A stretch of DNA of 41,375 nt from an uncultured Verrucomicrobiae bacterium (GCA_937957985.1 CALGOH010000119.1:1-41375), one strand, 5' to 3'; positions 9,038 through 17,169 are shown, counted from the first letter of the stretch. Program-made: numbers and translations. The notes: generated by a model from the sequence alone, not told the origin.

Positions 9038-10410
9038 GAAGTCCAGAAGGTGAGGTAGGGTTTTTCCTCGATCAGGCGCTGGAGATACACGGCGAGTTCC
9101 ATGGCGTGGTAGTCGCCCCACATACTGGACTCACCGTAGGCCGCCTTGCCGGGATCGGGCTGGTGGTCCCAGCCGTTGGGCTGGTGGTAGATCGAGTGGA
9201 GGATCAGTCCGTGGTGGCTCGGGTCGGTCGAAAGGTAGGACTCGGAGTAGATCGAGCGGGCGGTGACGAGTCCGGCCCGCTCGTAGCGGTCGGCGCTGGA
9301 GGTGTCGCCCTTGCCGCGCAGGTATCGGGCGAGGCGCAGCAGGCCCTGGGCGGTGATCACCGAGGCGGAGCTGTCGACCGGTTCGTGGGCGTTGAACGGA
9401 TCTGCCGGGCGATCGAGGTAGTCGCCGAGCAGGTGGAGTTTCGGGGCCCCCTGGTCCCAGTAGGAAATGCCGTCGGTGGGCGTGTTCTCGATGAAGTTGT
9501 CGGCCACGGCGGTGGCTGCCTTCAGCATCAGGGCCTCCCATTTCTCCTTCCCGCCGAAGTCGGCGAAGGTGGATTCGTCCATGTGTTCGAGCAGCTCCAG
9601 TTCCTCGGCGAAACCGAGGCAGGCCCACGACTGTCCGCGGGTCCAGGTGGAGAAGCCGGTGTAGCCCTGTTGGGAGTTCGGGCAGCGGTAGGCGCCGTCG
9701 GTGGTGTTGAAGACGCATTCGTGCGCGGTCCGGCCGCGGACGTCGTAGCTGTCGCGTCCCTCGCCGTAGAAGACGGAATAGTTCGCGGTCGATTCGATGT
9801 GCTGGAGTGCCCGGCCGAGCAGTGAGACCGGCTTGTCGCCCTCGGCCATCAGCACGTGGCCGAGGCGGTGCGCCTCCATCAGAATCCGGCAGGAGCGGAT
9901 GGTGTCGACGAACAGCGAGTGGGGACCGTTGAAGGAATGGATGAACCCGCCGTGCTGGTGCCGGGTCCAGCGCGACGCCTGCACGGCGCCGGAGACCTTG
10001 ATGGCGAGCTCGTAGAAGTGGCGCTGCCATTCGTCCTGCGGCAGGCGGCCCTCAAGCATCAACCTACGAAGGTTGCCGTAGGTCGATAGGTTGTTGAAGC
10101 CGTGGTCGTGCACGCCGATGTGCGAGACGTGCGAAGCCATGCGCTTCACCGTCCTCGACCGGCCGCTCTCGAGGGAGGATTCGTCGCCGGTGGCGTCGAA
10201 GTGCAGGATCGCGATGCCGTAGCGGAATCCCTCGGTCCACTCGGTCCAGCCGCGGGTGGTGTATTTCCCCTCGACGGTGAAGACGGGCGAGCCCTTCGAC
10301 TCGTCGTATTCGGCGTCGAGCGCCGCGATCTTGCACTTCGTGAGCTCGAAGAAGCGGTCGAGGGCGGGTTTGAGATCGGGGAGGGCGGGGGCGCTGGTGA
10401 GGTCGATCAT
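9034..10410 (-). CDS. Glycoside hydrolase family 88 unsaturated glucuronyl hydrolase
   Basis: Removes the unsaturated 4,5-uronic acid from the non-reducing end of oligosaccharides left by polysaccharide lyases, by hydrating the double bond. The 458 residues show the alpha/alpha-barrel motifs of the family: HDHGF with Asp102 and VDTIRS with Asp169, matching the two aspartates needed in Bacillus UGL. STWTRGQSWA and SASVITAQGLL are further conserved blocks. I see no signal peptide, so the enzyme is probably cytoplasmic and acts on imported oligosaccharides. It starts six bases after the regulator stop and overlaps the SDR by four bases: regulator-GH88-SDR form one operon. Confidence 0.9.
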   Translation of the reverse strand: MIDLTSAPALPDLKPALDRFFELTKCKIAALDAEYDESKGSPVFTVEGKYTTRGWTEWTEGFRYGIAILHFDATGDESSLESGRSRTVKRMASHVSHIGVHDHGFNNLSTYGNLRRLMLEGRLPQDEWQRHFYELAIKVSGAVQASRWTRHQHGGFIHSFNGPHSLFVDTIRSCRILMEAHRLGHVLMAEGDKPVSLLGRALQHIESTANYSVFYGEGRDSYDVRGRTAHECVFNTTDGAYRCPNSQQGYTGFSTWTRGQSWACLGFAEELELLEHMDESTFADFGGKEKWEALMLKAATAVADNFIENTPTDGISYWDQGAPKLHLLGDYLDRPADPFNAHEPVDSSASVITAQGLLRLARYLRGKGDTSSADRYERAGLVTARSIYSESYLSTDPSHHGLILHSIYHQPNGWDHQPDPGKAAYGESSMWGDYHAMELAVYLQRLIEEKPYLTFWTS

Positions 10411-10415
10411 GGATG

Positions 10416-10958
10416 CTAGAATCGGTGGGGTTTGGTCAGGTGGACGATGGTCAGTTCGGCATCTTCGAGGATTTCATAGGTGTGCTCGAGGATGGCGTCG
10501 AACTTGAGGGCTTCGCCGGCGGCGAGTTCATGCGTTTCGCGGGGCAGGGAAATCCGCACCCGTCCACGCAACACCCAGCAGATCTCGAACTCGTCACCAT
10601 GGGCCTCGGGGTGGGTGAGCGACTCGCCGGCCTTGGCGGTGGCGTGGAAGCAGTCGATTCCGTGAAAGCCCACCTTCTCGAAGTCGAAGGGACCGGAGCG
10701 ATAGCGCTCGGCGGTCTTGTGGTGGGCGGAAACCGACTCCGACAAGGCGAGCAGGTCGGAGGCCGAGAGATGGAAGGCGCGGGCGAGGCGATAGAGGGTT
10801 TCGAGTTCGACGAGGTTCTGGTTTCGCTCCAGCTTGGAAAGCACCGAAACCGAGAGCCCGCTCCGCCGGGAAAGTTCCTCCAGCGTCAGTCCCTCCCGCT
10901 TGCGGAGATCGCGGACGATGCTGAAGTCGAGATGTTCGATGGCGGGACCGTCCGGCAT
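10416..10958 (-). CDS. XRE-family transcription regulator with cupin domain
   Basis: A 180-residue regulator. An XRE helix-turn-helix occupies about 10-70 (LTLEELSRRSGLSVSVLSKLERN) and a single cupin barrel about 95-178, with His116, His120, Glu123 and His159 as possible metal or ligand contacts. Such proteins sense a small molecule in the cupin and bind palindromic operators, often next to the genes they control. It is first in an operon with GH88 and SDR and divergent from the KDPG aldolase operon, so it is the best candidate regulator for the whole island. The effector is unknown; a sugar acid is likely. Confidence 0.88.
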   Translation of the reverse strand: MPDGPAIEHLDFSIVRDLRKREGLTLEELSRRSGLSVSVLSKLERNQNLVELETLYRLARAFHLSASDLLALSESVSAHHKTAERYRSGPFDFEKVGFHGIDCFHATAKAGESLTHPEAHGDEFEICWVLRGRVRISLPRETHELAAGEALKFDAILEHTYEILEDAELTIVHLTKPHRF

Positions 10959-11035
10959 TTCTTAGGAGCAGGAAATACCCTATAAATTTCACTTGCAAGA
11001 AAAACCCATGATGATTGATTTCGGCCTCTGCCTGA
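10959..11035. promoter_or_regulatory. Divergent control region with CTTGCAAG palindrome
   Basis: The 77-base gap between the regulator and the aldolase is strikingly AT-rich for this genome. It holds the perfect palindrome CTTGCAAG (10992-10999). The embedded TTGCAA could be a -35 box in either direction (for example with TATTTC 15 bases on, on the minus strand). Both operons must start here, so this is a likely binding site for the XRE-cupin protein. The exact promoter boxes are uncertain. Confidence 0.45.
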
Positions 11036-11686
11036 ATGGCGGCGCTAACCTTCAGATCCGATCCGACGATGCTTGAAAAACGATTGCTGCCGGTGGTGGT
11101 CCTCGAGGATGAGGAGCACGCGGAACCTCTCGCCGAGGCCTTGTTGGCGGCCGGGCTCGACGTGATCGAACTGACGCTGCGGACCGACGCGGCGCTGGAG
11201 GGCATCCGGCGGATTCGTGAGCGGTTTCCCGACATGCATGTCGGTGCCGGGACGGTCCTTGATCCCGAGGTGGTTCCCCGGCTCGCCGACATGGGGGTGG
11301 AGTTCGCCGTGGCGCCCGGAATCAGCGCTCCGGTGGTGGAGGCGGCACAGAAGGCGGGCCTGGAGATCTTTCCGGGGGTGACGAGTCCGACCGAGAGCGC
11401 GCTGGACCGGGAGCTGGGTGTGCCGACGCTCAAGTTCTTTCCGGCGGAGCCGCTCGGCGGCGTGCCGATGTTGAAGGCGTTGATCGGTCCCTACGGGCAC
11501 ACCGGACTCCGCTTCGTGCCGACGGGTGGCATCAACGCCGAAAAGGCGTCGGAGTATGCGAAGCTCGGGGCCGTCGCCGCGATCGGCGGGTCGTGGTTCG
11601 TGAGTCCCGCCCTGATCAAGGAGGGCCGCTTCGACACCATCACGCAGATGACCCGCGAGGCGATCGAACGCATCGCCAACGCCTGA
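11036..11686 (+). CDS. eda: 2-keto-3-deoxy-6-phosphogluconate aldolase (KDPG/KHG family)
   Basis: Cleaves KDPG to pyruvate and glyceraldehyde-3-phosphate, the last step of Entner-Doudoroff and uronate catabolism. The 216-residue protein has Glu45 in ELTLRT and the Schiff-base Lys133 in LKFFPAE, the same numbers as the E. coli enzyme if it starts at the ATG at 11036. VGAGTVL (69-75), FVPTGGI and IGGSW are also present. A second ATG at 11069 would shorten it by 11 residues; the residue numbering favours the first. No KDG kinase gene is in the window. It is first in a plus-strand operon divergent from the regulator. Confidence 0.93.
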   Translation: MAALTFRSDPTMLEKRLLPVVVLEDEEHAEPLAEALLAAGLDVIELTLRTDAALEGIRRIRERFPDMHVGAGTVLDPEVVPRLADMGVEFAVAPGISAPVVEAAQKAGLEIFPGVTSPTESALDRELGVPTLKFFPAEPLGGVPMLKALIGPYGHTGLRFVPTGGINAEKASEYAKLGAVAAIGGSWFVSPALIKEGRFDTITQMTREAIERIANA

Positions 11687-11690
11687 CGCG

Positions 11691-12515
11691 ATGGAATATC
11701 CCGAGCTGGCGCTGCACACCTTCACGAATCGGCCGTGGTCGATCTCGGAGTGCATCGAGCACTACGCCCGCCGCGGCATCGGCGGCATCTCGATCTGGCG
11801 CGAAACGATCGCCGGGCAGGACCTGGCGAAGGTGAGACGGCAGATGGCCGACGCGGGCATCCGGCCGGTGGCTCACGTTCGCGGTGGATTCTTCACCGGG
11901 AGGACGGCGGAGGATCGATCCAAGGCGATGGAGGCAAACCGGGAGTGCGTGCGGGAGGCCGAGGCGCTCGGGCTGCCGATGATCGTGCTGGTCTGCGGGG
12001 CGACGCCGGGTCAGACGCCGAGGGAAAACTACGAGCAGATCCGCGACGGAATCGCCGAGATGGCGGGCTGGGCGGCGGAGGCCGGTTGCAAACTGGCAAT
12101 CGAACCGCTGCATCCGGTCTATGCCGGCGACCGATCGGCGATCAACACGATGAAGACCGCCAACGATCTCTGTGAGGAGATCGGAGCGTCGAACCTGGGC
12201 GTGGCGCTGGACGTGTATCACGTGTGGTGGGACCAGGAACTGGAGGCCGAGACCAAGCGCTGCGCCGACAACGGCCGGCTGCTCGCTTATCACATCTGCG
12301 ACTACAAGCCCGACCAGCAGGACATGCTCTTCGACCGTGGCGTCATGGGGGAAGGCTGCGCGCCGCTGCGCGAGATCGACGCGCTGGTGAAGGGCACCGG
12401 CTTCGACGGTTTCACCGAAGTCGAGATCTTCTCCCGCAGGTGGTGGTCGGAGAACCAGCACGACTATCTCGATTACATCCTCAGGCAATACGAATCCATT
12501 TACCGAACACCATGA
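11691..12515 (+). CDS. Sugar phosphate isomerase/epimerase family TIM-barrel protein
   Basis: A 274-residue xylose-isomerase-like barrel with candidate metal ligands Glu138 (AIEPLHP), Asp174 (ALDVYHVWWD), His201 (AYHICDY) and Glu245 (TEVEIF). It is distinct in sequence from the other TIM-barrel protein in the window. It begins four bases after the aldolase stop and its TGA overlaps the next ATG (12512-12515), so the three genes are one tightly coupled operon. The substrate is unknown. The pairing with a Gfo/Idh oxidoreductase is the same as on the minus-strand side. Confidence 0.86.
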   Translation: MEYPELALHTFTNRPWSISECIEHYARRGIGGISIWRETIAGQDLAKVRRQMADAGIRPVAHVRGGFFTGRTAEDRSKAMEANRECVREAEALGLPMIVLVCGATPGQTPRENYEQIRDGIAEMAGWAAEAGCKLAIEPLHPVYAGDRSAINTMKTANDLCEEIGASNLGVALDVYHVWWDQELEAETKRCADNGRLLAYHICDYKPDQQDMLFDRGVMGEGCAPLREIDALVKGTGFDGFTEVEIFSRRWWSENQHDYLDYILRQYESIYRTP

Positions 12516-13666
12516 GCGACAGGACCATCGGCATCATCATGAACGGCGTCACCGGACGCATGGGCACCAACCAGCACCTCGTGCGCTCGATCCTCGCGAT
12601 CCGCGAGCAGGGCGGCGTGGTGCTTTCCGACGGCACCCGCCTGATGCCCGAAGCGATCCTGACCGGGCGCAACGAAGACAAGCTCCGGCGACTGGCCGAG
12701 GCGCACGGCGTCGAGCGTTACACCACCGACCTCGACGCGGCGCTGGCGGACCCGGCCTATCCGATCTTCTTCGACGCTTCGGGGACGCCCTACCGCAAGG
12801 CCTTTCTCGAGCGTGCGATCGCGGCCGGGAAGCATGTCTATTGTGAGAAGCCGATCTCGACCACGGTCGCCGACGCCTTGTCGATCGCCGACACCGCGGA
12901 GAAGGCCGGCGTGAAGAACGGCACGGTGCAGGACAAGCTGTGGTTGCCGGGCATCCGCAAGTTCCAGCTTCTCAAGGAACAGGGATTCTTCGGCCGCATC
13001 CTGAGCGTGCGGGGTGAGTTCGGTTACTGGGTGTTCACCGGCGAGTACGAGGGCCAGCCGATCCAGCGTCCGAGCTGGAACTACCGCAAGGAGGACGGCG
13101 GCGGGCTGGTCATCGACATGCACTGCCACTGGCGCTACGTGATCGACAACTGCTTCGGCAAGGTCACGCGCGTCTTCTGCAAGGCGGCGACGCACATTTC
13201 CGAGCGGCGCGACGAACAGGGGAAGATCTATCCCTGCACGGCGGACGACTCGGCCTACGCGGTGTTCGAGACCGACAGCGGGGTGACCTGCCAGTTCAAC
13301 TCGTCATGGAACGTCCGCGTGCGTCGCGACGACCTGTTCACGATGCAGGTCGACGGCACCAAGGGCTCTGCGATCGTCGGTCTGCGCAAGTGCTGGGTGC
13401 AGCACGAGTCGATGACCCCGCGGCCGGTGTGGAATCCCGACATCGACAGTCCGATCGACTACTACGCCGACTGGAACGAGGTGCCCGACCAGCTTCCCAT
13501 GGACAACGCCTTCAAGGTGCAGTGGGAGCTGTTCCTCAAGCACGTCGCCGAGGACGCGCCCTTCCCGTGGACGCTGCGCGAGGGGGCGAAGGGCGTGCAA
13601 CTCGCCGAGCTGAGCCTGCAGTCCGATGCCGAAGGGCGCTGGATCGAGGTGCCGGAGTTGGGGTGA
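12512..13666 (+). CDS. Gfo/Idh/MocA family oxidoreductase
   Basis: A 384-residue NAD(P)-dependent dehydrogenase. The nucleotide loop reads NGVTGRMG (11-18), a variant of the usual GxGxxG that recalls dihydrodipicolinate reductase. EKP is at 112-114 (CEKPISTT), and GGGLVIDMHCHWRYV supplies the catalytic-region Asp202 and His204. It is longer than the minus-strand paralogue and clearly diverged from it. The ATG overlaps the isomerase stop as ATGA. The frame is open further upstream within the isomerase, but that is a shadow. Probably oxidises or reduces a sugar or sugar acid processed by the isomerase. Confidence 0.87.
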   Translation: MSDRTIGIIMNGVTGRMGTNQHLVRSILAIREQGGVVLSDGTRLMPEAILTGRNEDKLRRLAEAHGVERYTTDLDAALADPAYPIFFDASGTPYRKAFLERAIAAGKHVYCEKPISTTVADALSIADTAEKAGVKNGTVQDKLWLPGIRKFQLLKEQGFFGRILSVRGEFGYWVFTGEYEGQPIQRPSWNYRKEDGGGLVIDMHCHWRYVIDNCFGKVTRVFCKAATHISERRDEQGKIYPCTADDSAYAVFETDSGVTCQFNSSWNVRVRRDDLFTMQVDGTKGSAIVGLRKCWVQHESMTPRPVWNPDIDSPIDYYADWNEVPDQLPMDNAFKVQWELFLKHVAEDAPFPWTLREGAKGVQLAELSLQSDAEGRWIEVPELG

Positions 13667-13704
13667 GCGGCGACCGCGGGTCCGAAGGAGTGTGTGTGAT
13701 CTCA

Positions 13705-13794
13705 GGCCCCAACGGGGCCATTCATACCAGCCCGGCACCGGGTGCCGGGTATCCGGGTCGGTTCAACAACCCGCGTCCTGAAGGGACGCTTCAT
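13705..13794. repeat. Three-hairpin palindromic unit, left of transposase
   Basis: Three hairpins in a row: GGCCCC-AAC-GGGGCC (13705-13719), CCCGGCACCGGGTGCCGGG (13731-13749) and GCGTCCTGAAGGGACGC (13773-13789), followed by TTCAT. The segment ATACCAG between hairpins 1 and 2 is also kept in the right copy. The inverted counterpart lies at 14289-14377. It ends 29 bases upstream of the transposase start. Confidence 0.88.
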
Positions 13795-13823
13795 CCGGCC
13801 CCGCCAATCGTGTAGCATCACCC

Positions 13824-14276
13824 ATGCCCCAGTCTCTCGCCCGGATCGTTGTCCATCTCGTCTTCTCCACCAAAAACCGGGAGCCATGGTTGGATGACGA
13901 CCTGCGTCCGCGGGCCTTCGCCTATCTGGCCGAAGTGGGGAGGGATCACGGTTGTGAGGTTCACCGGGTCGGCGGCATGCCGGACCATGTGCATCTGGGC
14001 GTGCAACTTGGGCGCACGATCTACGTTGCCGACCTGGTCAAGGTGGTCAAGCAGACGTCCTCGGTTTGGATCAAGCGCGAGGGGCGGAATCATGCCGGGT
14101 TCGCCTGGCAGGCGGGATATGGTGCCTTTTCGGTGGGGGCTTCGCAATTGTCGGCTTTGCTGGAGTACATCGAGAGGCAAGAGGAGCATCATCGCACCAA
14201 GGGGTTTCAGGACGAGTATCGAGGATTTTTGGAGCGGTATGGGGTGGAGTATGACGAGCGGTATGTGTGGGACTGA
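13824..14276 (+). CDS. REP-associated tyrosine transposase (Y1, IS200-like)
   Basis: A 150-residue HUH single-strand nuclease of the RAYT type. The HUH motif is His55-Val-His57 (MPDHVHL) and the nucleophile is probably Tyr99 (FAWQAGYGAFSV). The C-terminal block (QEEHH, then VEYDERYVWD) is characteristic of this branch. RAYTs are usually single-copy genes that recognise and spread REP palindromes rather than moving as classical insertion sequences. Here it is intact and flanked on both sides by inverted copies of a three-hairpin unit, the expected substrate arrangement. Confidence 0.92.
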   Translation: MPQSLARIVVHLVFSTKNREPWLDDDLRPRAFAYLAEVGRDHGCEVHRVGGMPDHVHLGVQLGRTIYVADLVKVVKQTSSVWIKREGRNHAGFAWQAGYGAFSVGASQLSALLEYIERQEEHHRTKGFQDEYRGFLERYGVEYDERYVWD

Positions 14277-14288
14277 GATCCACCCCGC

Positions 14289-14377
14289 ATGAGGCGTCCC
14301 TTCAGGACGCGGGATTGGGTGGACGCGTCAAACCCGGCACTGCGTGCCGGGCTGGTATGAAACGTCCCGATGGGACG
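14289..14377. repeat. Three-hairpin palindromic unit, right of transposase
   Basis: Inverted counterpart of 13705-13794. In order on the plus strand: GCGTCCCTTCAGGACGC (14294-14310), CCCGGCAC-TGC-GTGCCGGG (14333-14351) and CGTCCC-GAT-GGGACG (14363-14377). Compared with the left copy the stems differ in sequence yet remain paired, so base changes are compensated. The stretch between hairpins 3 and 2 is the least conserved. It starts 12 bases past the transposase stop. Confidence 0.88.
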
Positions 14378-14399
14378 GGGGAACCTCTGGAGCGAGGCT

Positions 14400-15059
14400 T
14401 CAGCTTTCCGCGCCGAGCTCCTTGATCCGCAGGTTGCGCCAGCGGACGTTGCAGGACTTGCCGCCGTGAACCTGGAGTCCGAAGAAACCTTCGGGGGTGA
14501 AGTCCTCGCCCTCGTCGGTGTAAGCGACGCGGGGTTCGCCGTTGAGCCAGATCTGGATCCGCTTGCCTTCGCAGAGGATGCGGATCTCGTTCCAGTCGTC
14601 CCACTTGATGATCTCCTTGCCCTGTTTGGTGAACGCCTTGCACTGTTCCTTGTCGGCCTTGTCGGGGAACAGCCAGCCGCGGCGGGCCTCGTCGTAGAGG
14701 CCGGCGGTCCAGGCGCGGTCCTTGCCGTTGTCGTGCTCGCACTGGTAGCCGTAAACCCGGCCGTTCTCACCCTCCTTCTGCTGGGCGCGGAACATCATGC
14801 CGGAATTCCCCGACAGGTTGTCGAACTTCATCTCGAAGCGGAAATCGAAGTCGCCGTAGGTCTTCTCGGTGATCAGGAAGGTGTTGCCCTTGATGTTCTT
14901 GCCGAAGCCGACGATGGCGTCGTCCTCGACCTTGTATTCGCCGGTGCCGTTGACCTTCTTCCAGCCGGTCAGGTCCTTGCCGTTGAAGAGCGCGGTGAAG
15001 CCCTCCTCAAGAGCGGCGGCGGGGAGGATCAGGGCGAGCGAAAGAAGGATCGTTTTCAT
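14400..15059 (-). CDS. DUF1080 (3-keto-disaccharide hydrolase-like) exported protein
   Basis: A 219-residue secreted protein with a clear signal peptide (MKTILLSLALILPAAA, cleavage near residue 16) and one DUF1080/concanavalin-like domain. Typical blocks are FTALFNGKDLTGWK (21-34), NSGMMFR and GFFGLQVHGG near the end. Some members of this family hydrolyse 3-keto-glycosides made by Gfo/Idh-type dehydrogenases. That makes the two Gfo/Idh-isomerase pairs upstream in the window relevant. I start at the Met of the signal peptide; 20 upstream codons in frame lack secretion features. The right-hand palindrome unit ends 22 bases beyond its stop. Confidence 0.85.
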   Translation of the reverse strand: MKTILLSLALILPAAALEEGFTALFNGKDLTGWKKVNGTGEYKVEDDAIVGFGKNIKGNTFLITEKTYGDFDFRFEMKFDNLSGNSGMMFRAQQKEGENGRVYGYQCEHDNGKDRAWTAGLYDEARRGWLFPDKADKEQCKAFTKQGKEIIKWDDWNEIRILCEGKRIQIWLNGEPRVAYTDEGEDFTPEGFFGLQVHGGKSCNVRWRNLRIKELGAES

Positions 15060-15063
15060 GGAT

Positions 15064-15074
15064 TTGTCGGACAG
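15064..15074. promoter_or_regulatory. Second TTGTCGGACA site, before DUF1080 gene
   Basis: TTGTCGGACAG matches the palindrome at 8164-8174 in 10 of 11 bases. It lies a few bases upstream of the DUF1080 start on the minus strand. A shared operator is possible but rests on two sites only. Confidence 0.3.
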
Positions 15075-15080
15075 ATTGGA

Positions 15081-15099
15081 GACCGTAGGGGTTACGGTC
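15081..15099. repeat. Hairpin between bioF-like and DUF1080 genes
   Basis: GACCGTA and TACGGTC form perfect 7-base arms around a 5-base loop. There is no T tract on either strand. It could be an operator or a transcript-processing hairpin in the 56-base gap. Confidence 0.5.
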
Positions 15100-15115
15100 G
15101 GCAAGGACCAAGTTT

Positions 15116-16258
15116 TCACCCCAATCGGGTGAGTCGGGCCGCGAGGGCTTCGACGGCATCCGTCGGGTGGTCCGCCGAAAGCGAGATGCGGAGTCTTTCG
15201 GTGCCGCGCGGAACCGTCGGGTAGCGGATCGCCGGTACCAGGAAACCCTCGTCGGCGAGCGCTTCGGAGGCCTCCAGAGCGGCGGCGCTGCTGCCGAGAA
15301 TGATCGGAACGATGGGCGTGGACGGACCATCGGGACGGAGAATCGAAATCTTCGATGAGAGCCGGTTCCGGAGGTCGGCTCCCTCGTCGGAATGGATCAC
15401 GCCGAGCGCCGCCGAAGCGGCATGGGCGAGGGCGGGCGACGGAGCGGTCGAGAAAATGAAGGAGCGGGCGCGGTTGACGAGCAGGTCGTGCCAGACGGCG
15501 GGGCAGGCGATGTAGGCGCCGGAGAGTCCGGCGGCCTTGCTCAGGGTGCCCATCTGGAAGTCGATGCGGTCCTGCACGTCGAGTTCCTCCGCAAGGCCCA
15601 TCCCGGTCGGGCCGAGCACGCCGAAGCCGTGTGCCTCGTCGAGCAGCAGCAGCGCCTCGTGCCTTTCCTTGAGTTCGAGGATTTCCTCGAGGGGGCAGAG
15701 GTCGCCGTCCATCGAGAAGACCGACTCGGTGAGGATGAGGATGCGGGCGTCCGCATGCTTGTCGCGGATGCCGGCGAGCAGCCTTCCGAGTTTCGCGACA
15801 TCGTTGTGGGGGAAGACGCGCAGGGTGGCGCCGGAGAGCCGGGCGCCGTCGATGAGGCAGGCGTGGCAGAGCTTGTCGAGGACGATGAAGTCATCCTTGC
15901 CGACCAGCGCGGGAATGACGCCGGCGGCGGTGGCGAAGCCGGATGAGAAGAGCAGCGCCGCCTCGCTGCCCTTGGCGGCGGCGAGCTGCTCCTCGAAGCG
16001 GTGGTGGGGCGGCTGGCTGCCGGTGATCAGGCGCGACGCGCCGGCACCGTGGCCGAAGCGGTCGAGACCCTCGTGGAAGGCCTCGCGGATCGCGGGGTGA
16101 GAGGCGAGACCGAGGTAGTCGTTGCTGGCGAAATTCCAGAGTTCGCGACCGTCGCGGAGGACGCGCGGGCCTTCGAGCGGCGTGGTTTCGCGGAGCCGGC
16201 GCAGCAGGCCGGATTCGGCCAGGTCGCTCAGTTCGCTGACTGGGGATTTCTTCGGCAT
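15116..16258 (-). CDS. bioF: 8-amino-7-oxononanoate synthase-like PLP enzyme
   Basis: A 380-residue alpha-oxoamine synthase that condenses an amino acid with an acyl-CoA or acyl-ACP. The PLP lysine is Lys241 in GTLSKAAGLSG; Asp207 and His210 (LDEAHGFG) contact the cofactor ring; NDYLGL (46-51) and GHGAGASRLITG are family signatures. The length fits AONS, the first biotin-ring enzyme (pimeloyl thioester plus alanine). No other biotin gene is adjacent, so 2-amino-3-ketobutyrate CoA ligase or another family member cannot be excluded. It is followed by the DUF1080 gene after a 56-base gap containing a hairpin. Confidence 0.8.
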   Translation of the reverse strand: MPKKSPVSELSDLAESGLLRRLRETTPLEGPRVLRDGRELWNFASNDYLGLASHPAIREAFHEGLDRFGHGAGASRLITGSQPPHHRFEEQLAAAKGSEAALLFSSGFATAAGVIPALVGKDDFIVLDKLCHACLIDGARLSGATLRVFPHNDVAKLGRLLAGIRDKHADARILILTESVFSMDGDLCPLEEILELKERHEALLLLDEAHGFGVLGPTGMGLAEELDVQDRIDFQMGTLSKAAGLSGAYIACPAVWHDLLVNRARSFIFSTAPSPALAHAASAALGVIHSDEGADLRNRLSSKISILRPDGPSTPIVPIILGSSAAALEASEALADEGFLVPAIRYPTVPRGTERLRISLSADHPTDAVEALAARLTRLG

Positions 16259-16275
16259 GGCGGATGGAATCCGCC
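16259..16275. repeat. Intercistronic hairpin
   Basis: GGCGGAT and ATCCGCC are perfect 7-base arms around GGA, directly after the bioF-like start codon on the plus strand and between it and the carboxypeptidase stop. A second GC-rich inverted pair (CCGCC-AC-GGCGG) follows at once. It is another example of the short intercistronic palindromes common in this window. Confidence 0.5.
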
Positions 16276-16287
16276 GCCACGGCGGGC

Positions 16288-17169
16288 TCAGCGTCGGGGC
16301 GACTCGAGGGCCCAGCGGAGCAGTTTTTCCGAGTCGTCCCAGATGTGGCGGGAGTTGCTTTTCAGGACGACGGAGATGGCCGAGCGGCCGTTGTAGGTGC
16401 CGGTGGCGACCAGGCAGCGTCCGGCGCGGTTGGTGGTGCCGGTCTTCATCCCGTCGCAGTAGGGCACGCTCTTGAGCAGCTTATTGGTGTTCTCGAGCAC
16501 CTTGGTCCGGCCGCTGGCATACTGGAAGGTGTACTTCTGGGTGTTGGTCCACGAGCGGATGGTGCCGCTGCGGTAGGCGTGGCGGGCGGCGATCGCGATG
16601 TCGCGGGCGGTCGAGTACTGGCCCTCGGCGGGGAGGCCGTTGGGATTGATGAAATGGGAGTTGCGCATGCCGAGCGACGCGGCCTTGCGGTTCATCAGGG
16701 CGGAGAACCCCTCCTGCGACCCGCCGACGTCGCGGGCCAGGGCGCGGGCGACGTCGTTGCCGCTCTTGACCATCAGGGCCTTGGTCAACTGGCCGCGGGT
16801 GTAGACCTCGCCGGGACGGAGGTAGAGCTTGGTCGGCTCGCAGGCGGTGTCGCTCTGCTGGATGGTGATCGGCTTGGACAGACTGCCGGCGTCGAGGACG
16901 ACCAGGGCGGTGACGATCTTCTGGGTTGATGCCACCGGGCGGATGCTGTCGGCGTTCTTCGCGTAGAAGACCTTGCCGCTGCTGGCGTCGATGACGATCG
17001 CGCTCTCGCCATGGATCTGGGGCGGGGCGATCGCCGGGATGCCGTCGCTGGCCGGGGCGGCGGCGCGGGTCGGGTAGTTTTCAACGTAGGGGCCGCTGCG
17101 GGGCTCGCCGCCACAGGAGCTGAGGGCGGCGAGGCAGAGCAGGGCGAGCGGGCGGAAGCGCCGGAACAT
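16288..17169 (-). CDS. D-alanyl-D-alanine carboxypeptidase lipoprotein (peptidase S11)
   Basis: Trims the terminal D-Ala from peptidoglycan stem peptides. The 293 residues contain the penicillin-binding triad: Ser81-Thr-Gln-Lys84, Ser136-Gly-Asn138 and Lys242-Thr-Gly. The N-terminus is a lipoprotein signal (RRFRPLALLCLAALSSC, Cys19 as lipidation site), so the enzyme is probably membrane-anchored through lipid, unlike DacA proteins that use a C-terminal helix. It lacks the long C-terminal beta domain of PBP5. I start at the Met before the signal peptide and not at the one 12 codons upstream. Confidence 0.9.
   Translation of the reverse strand: MFRRFRPLALLCLAALSSCGGEPRSGPYVENYPTRAAAPASDGIPAIAPPQIHGESAIVIDASSGKVFYAKNADSIRPVASTQKIVTALVVLDAGSLSKPITIQQSDTACEPTKLYLRPGEVYTRGQLTKALMVKSGNDVARALARDVGGSQEGFSALMNRKAASLGMRNSHFINPNGLPAEGQYSTARDIAIAARHAYRSGTIRSWTNTQKYTFQYASGRTKVLENTNKLLKSVPYCDGMKTGTTNRAGRCLVATGTYNGRSAISVVLKSNSRHIWDDSEKLLRWALESPRR

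Noticed and set aside
13705..14377. CRISPR array
   Set aside because: Repeats are palindromic hairpins in inverted orientation around a transposase; there are no equal-length spacers and no cas genes.
13667..14399. Classical IS200/IS605 insertion with a TnpB partner
   Set aside because: No tnpB-like gene is adjacent, and the C-terminal motif block and flanking palindromes fit a RAYT.
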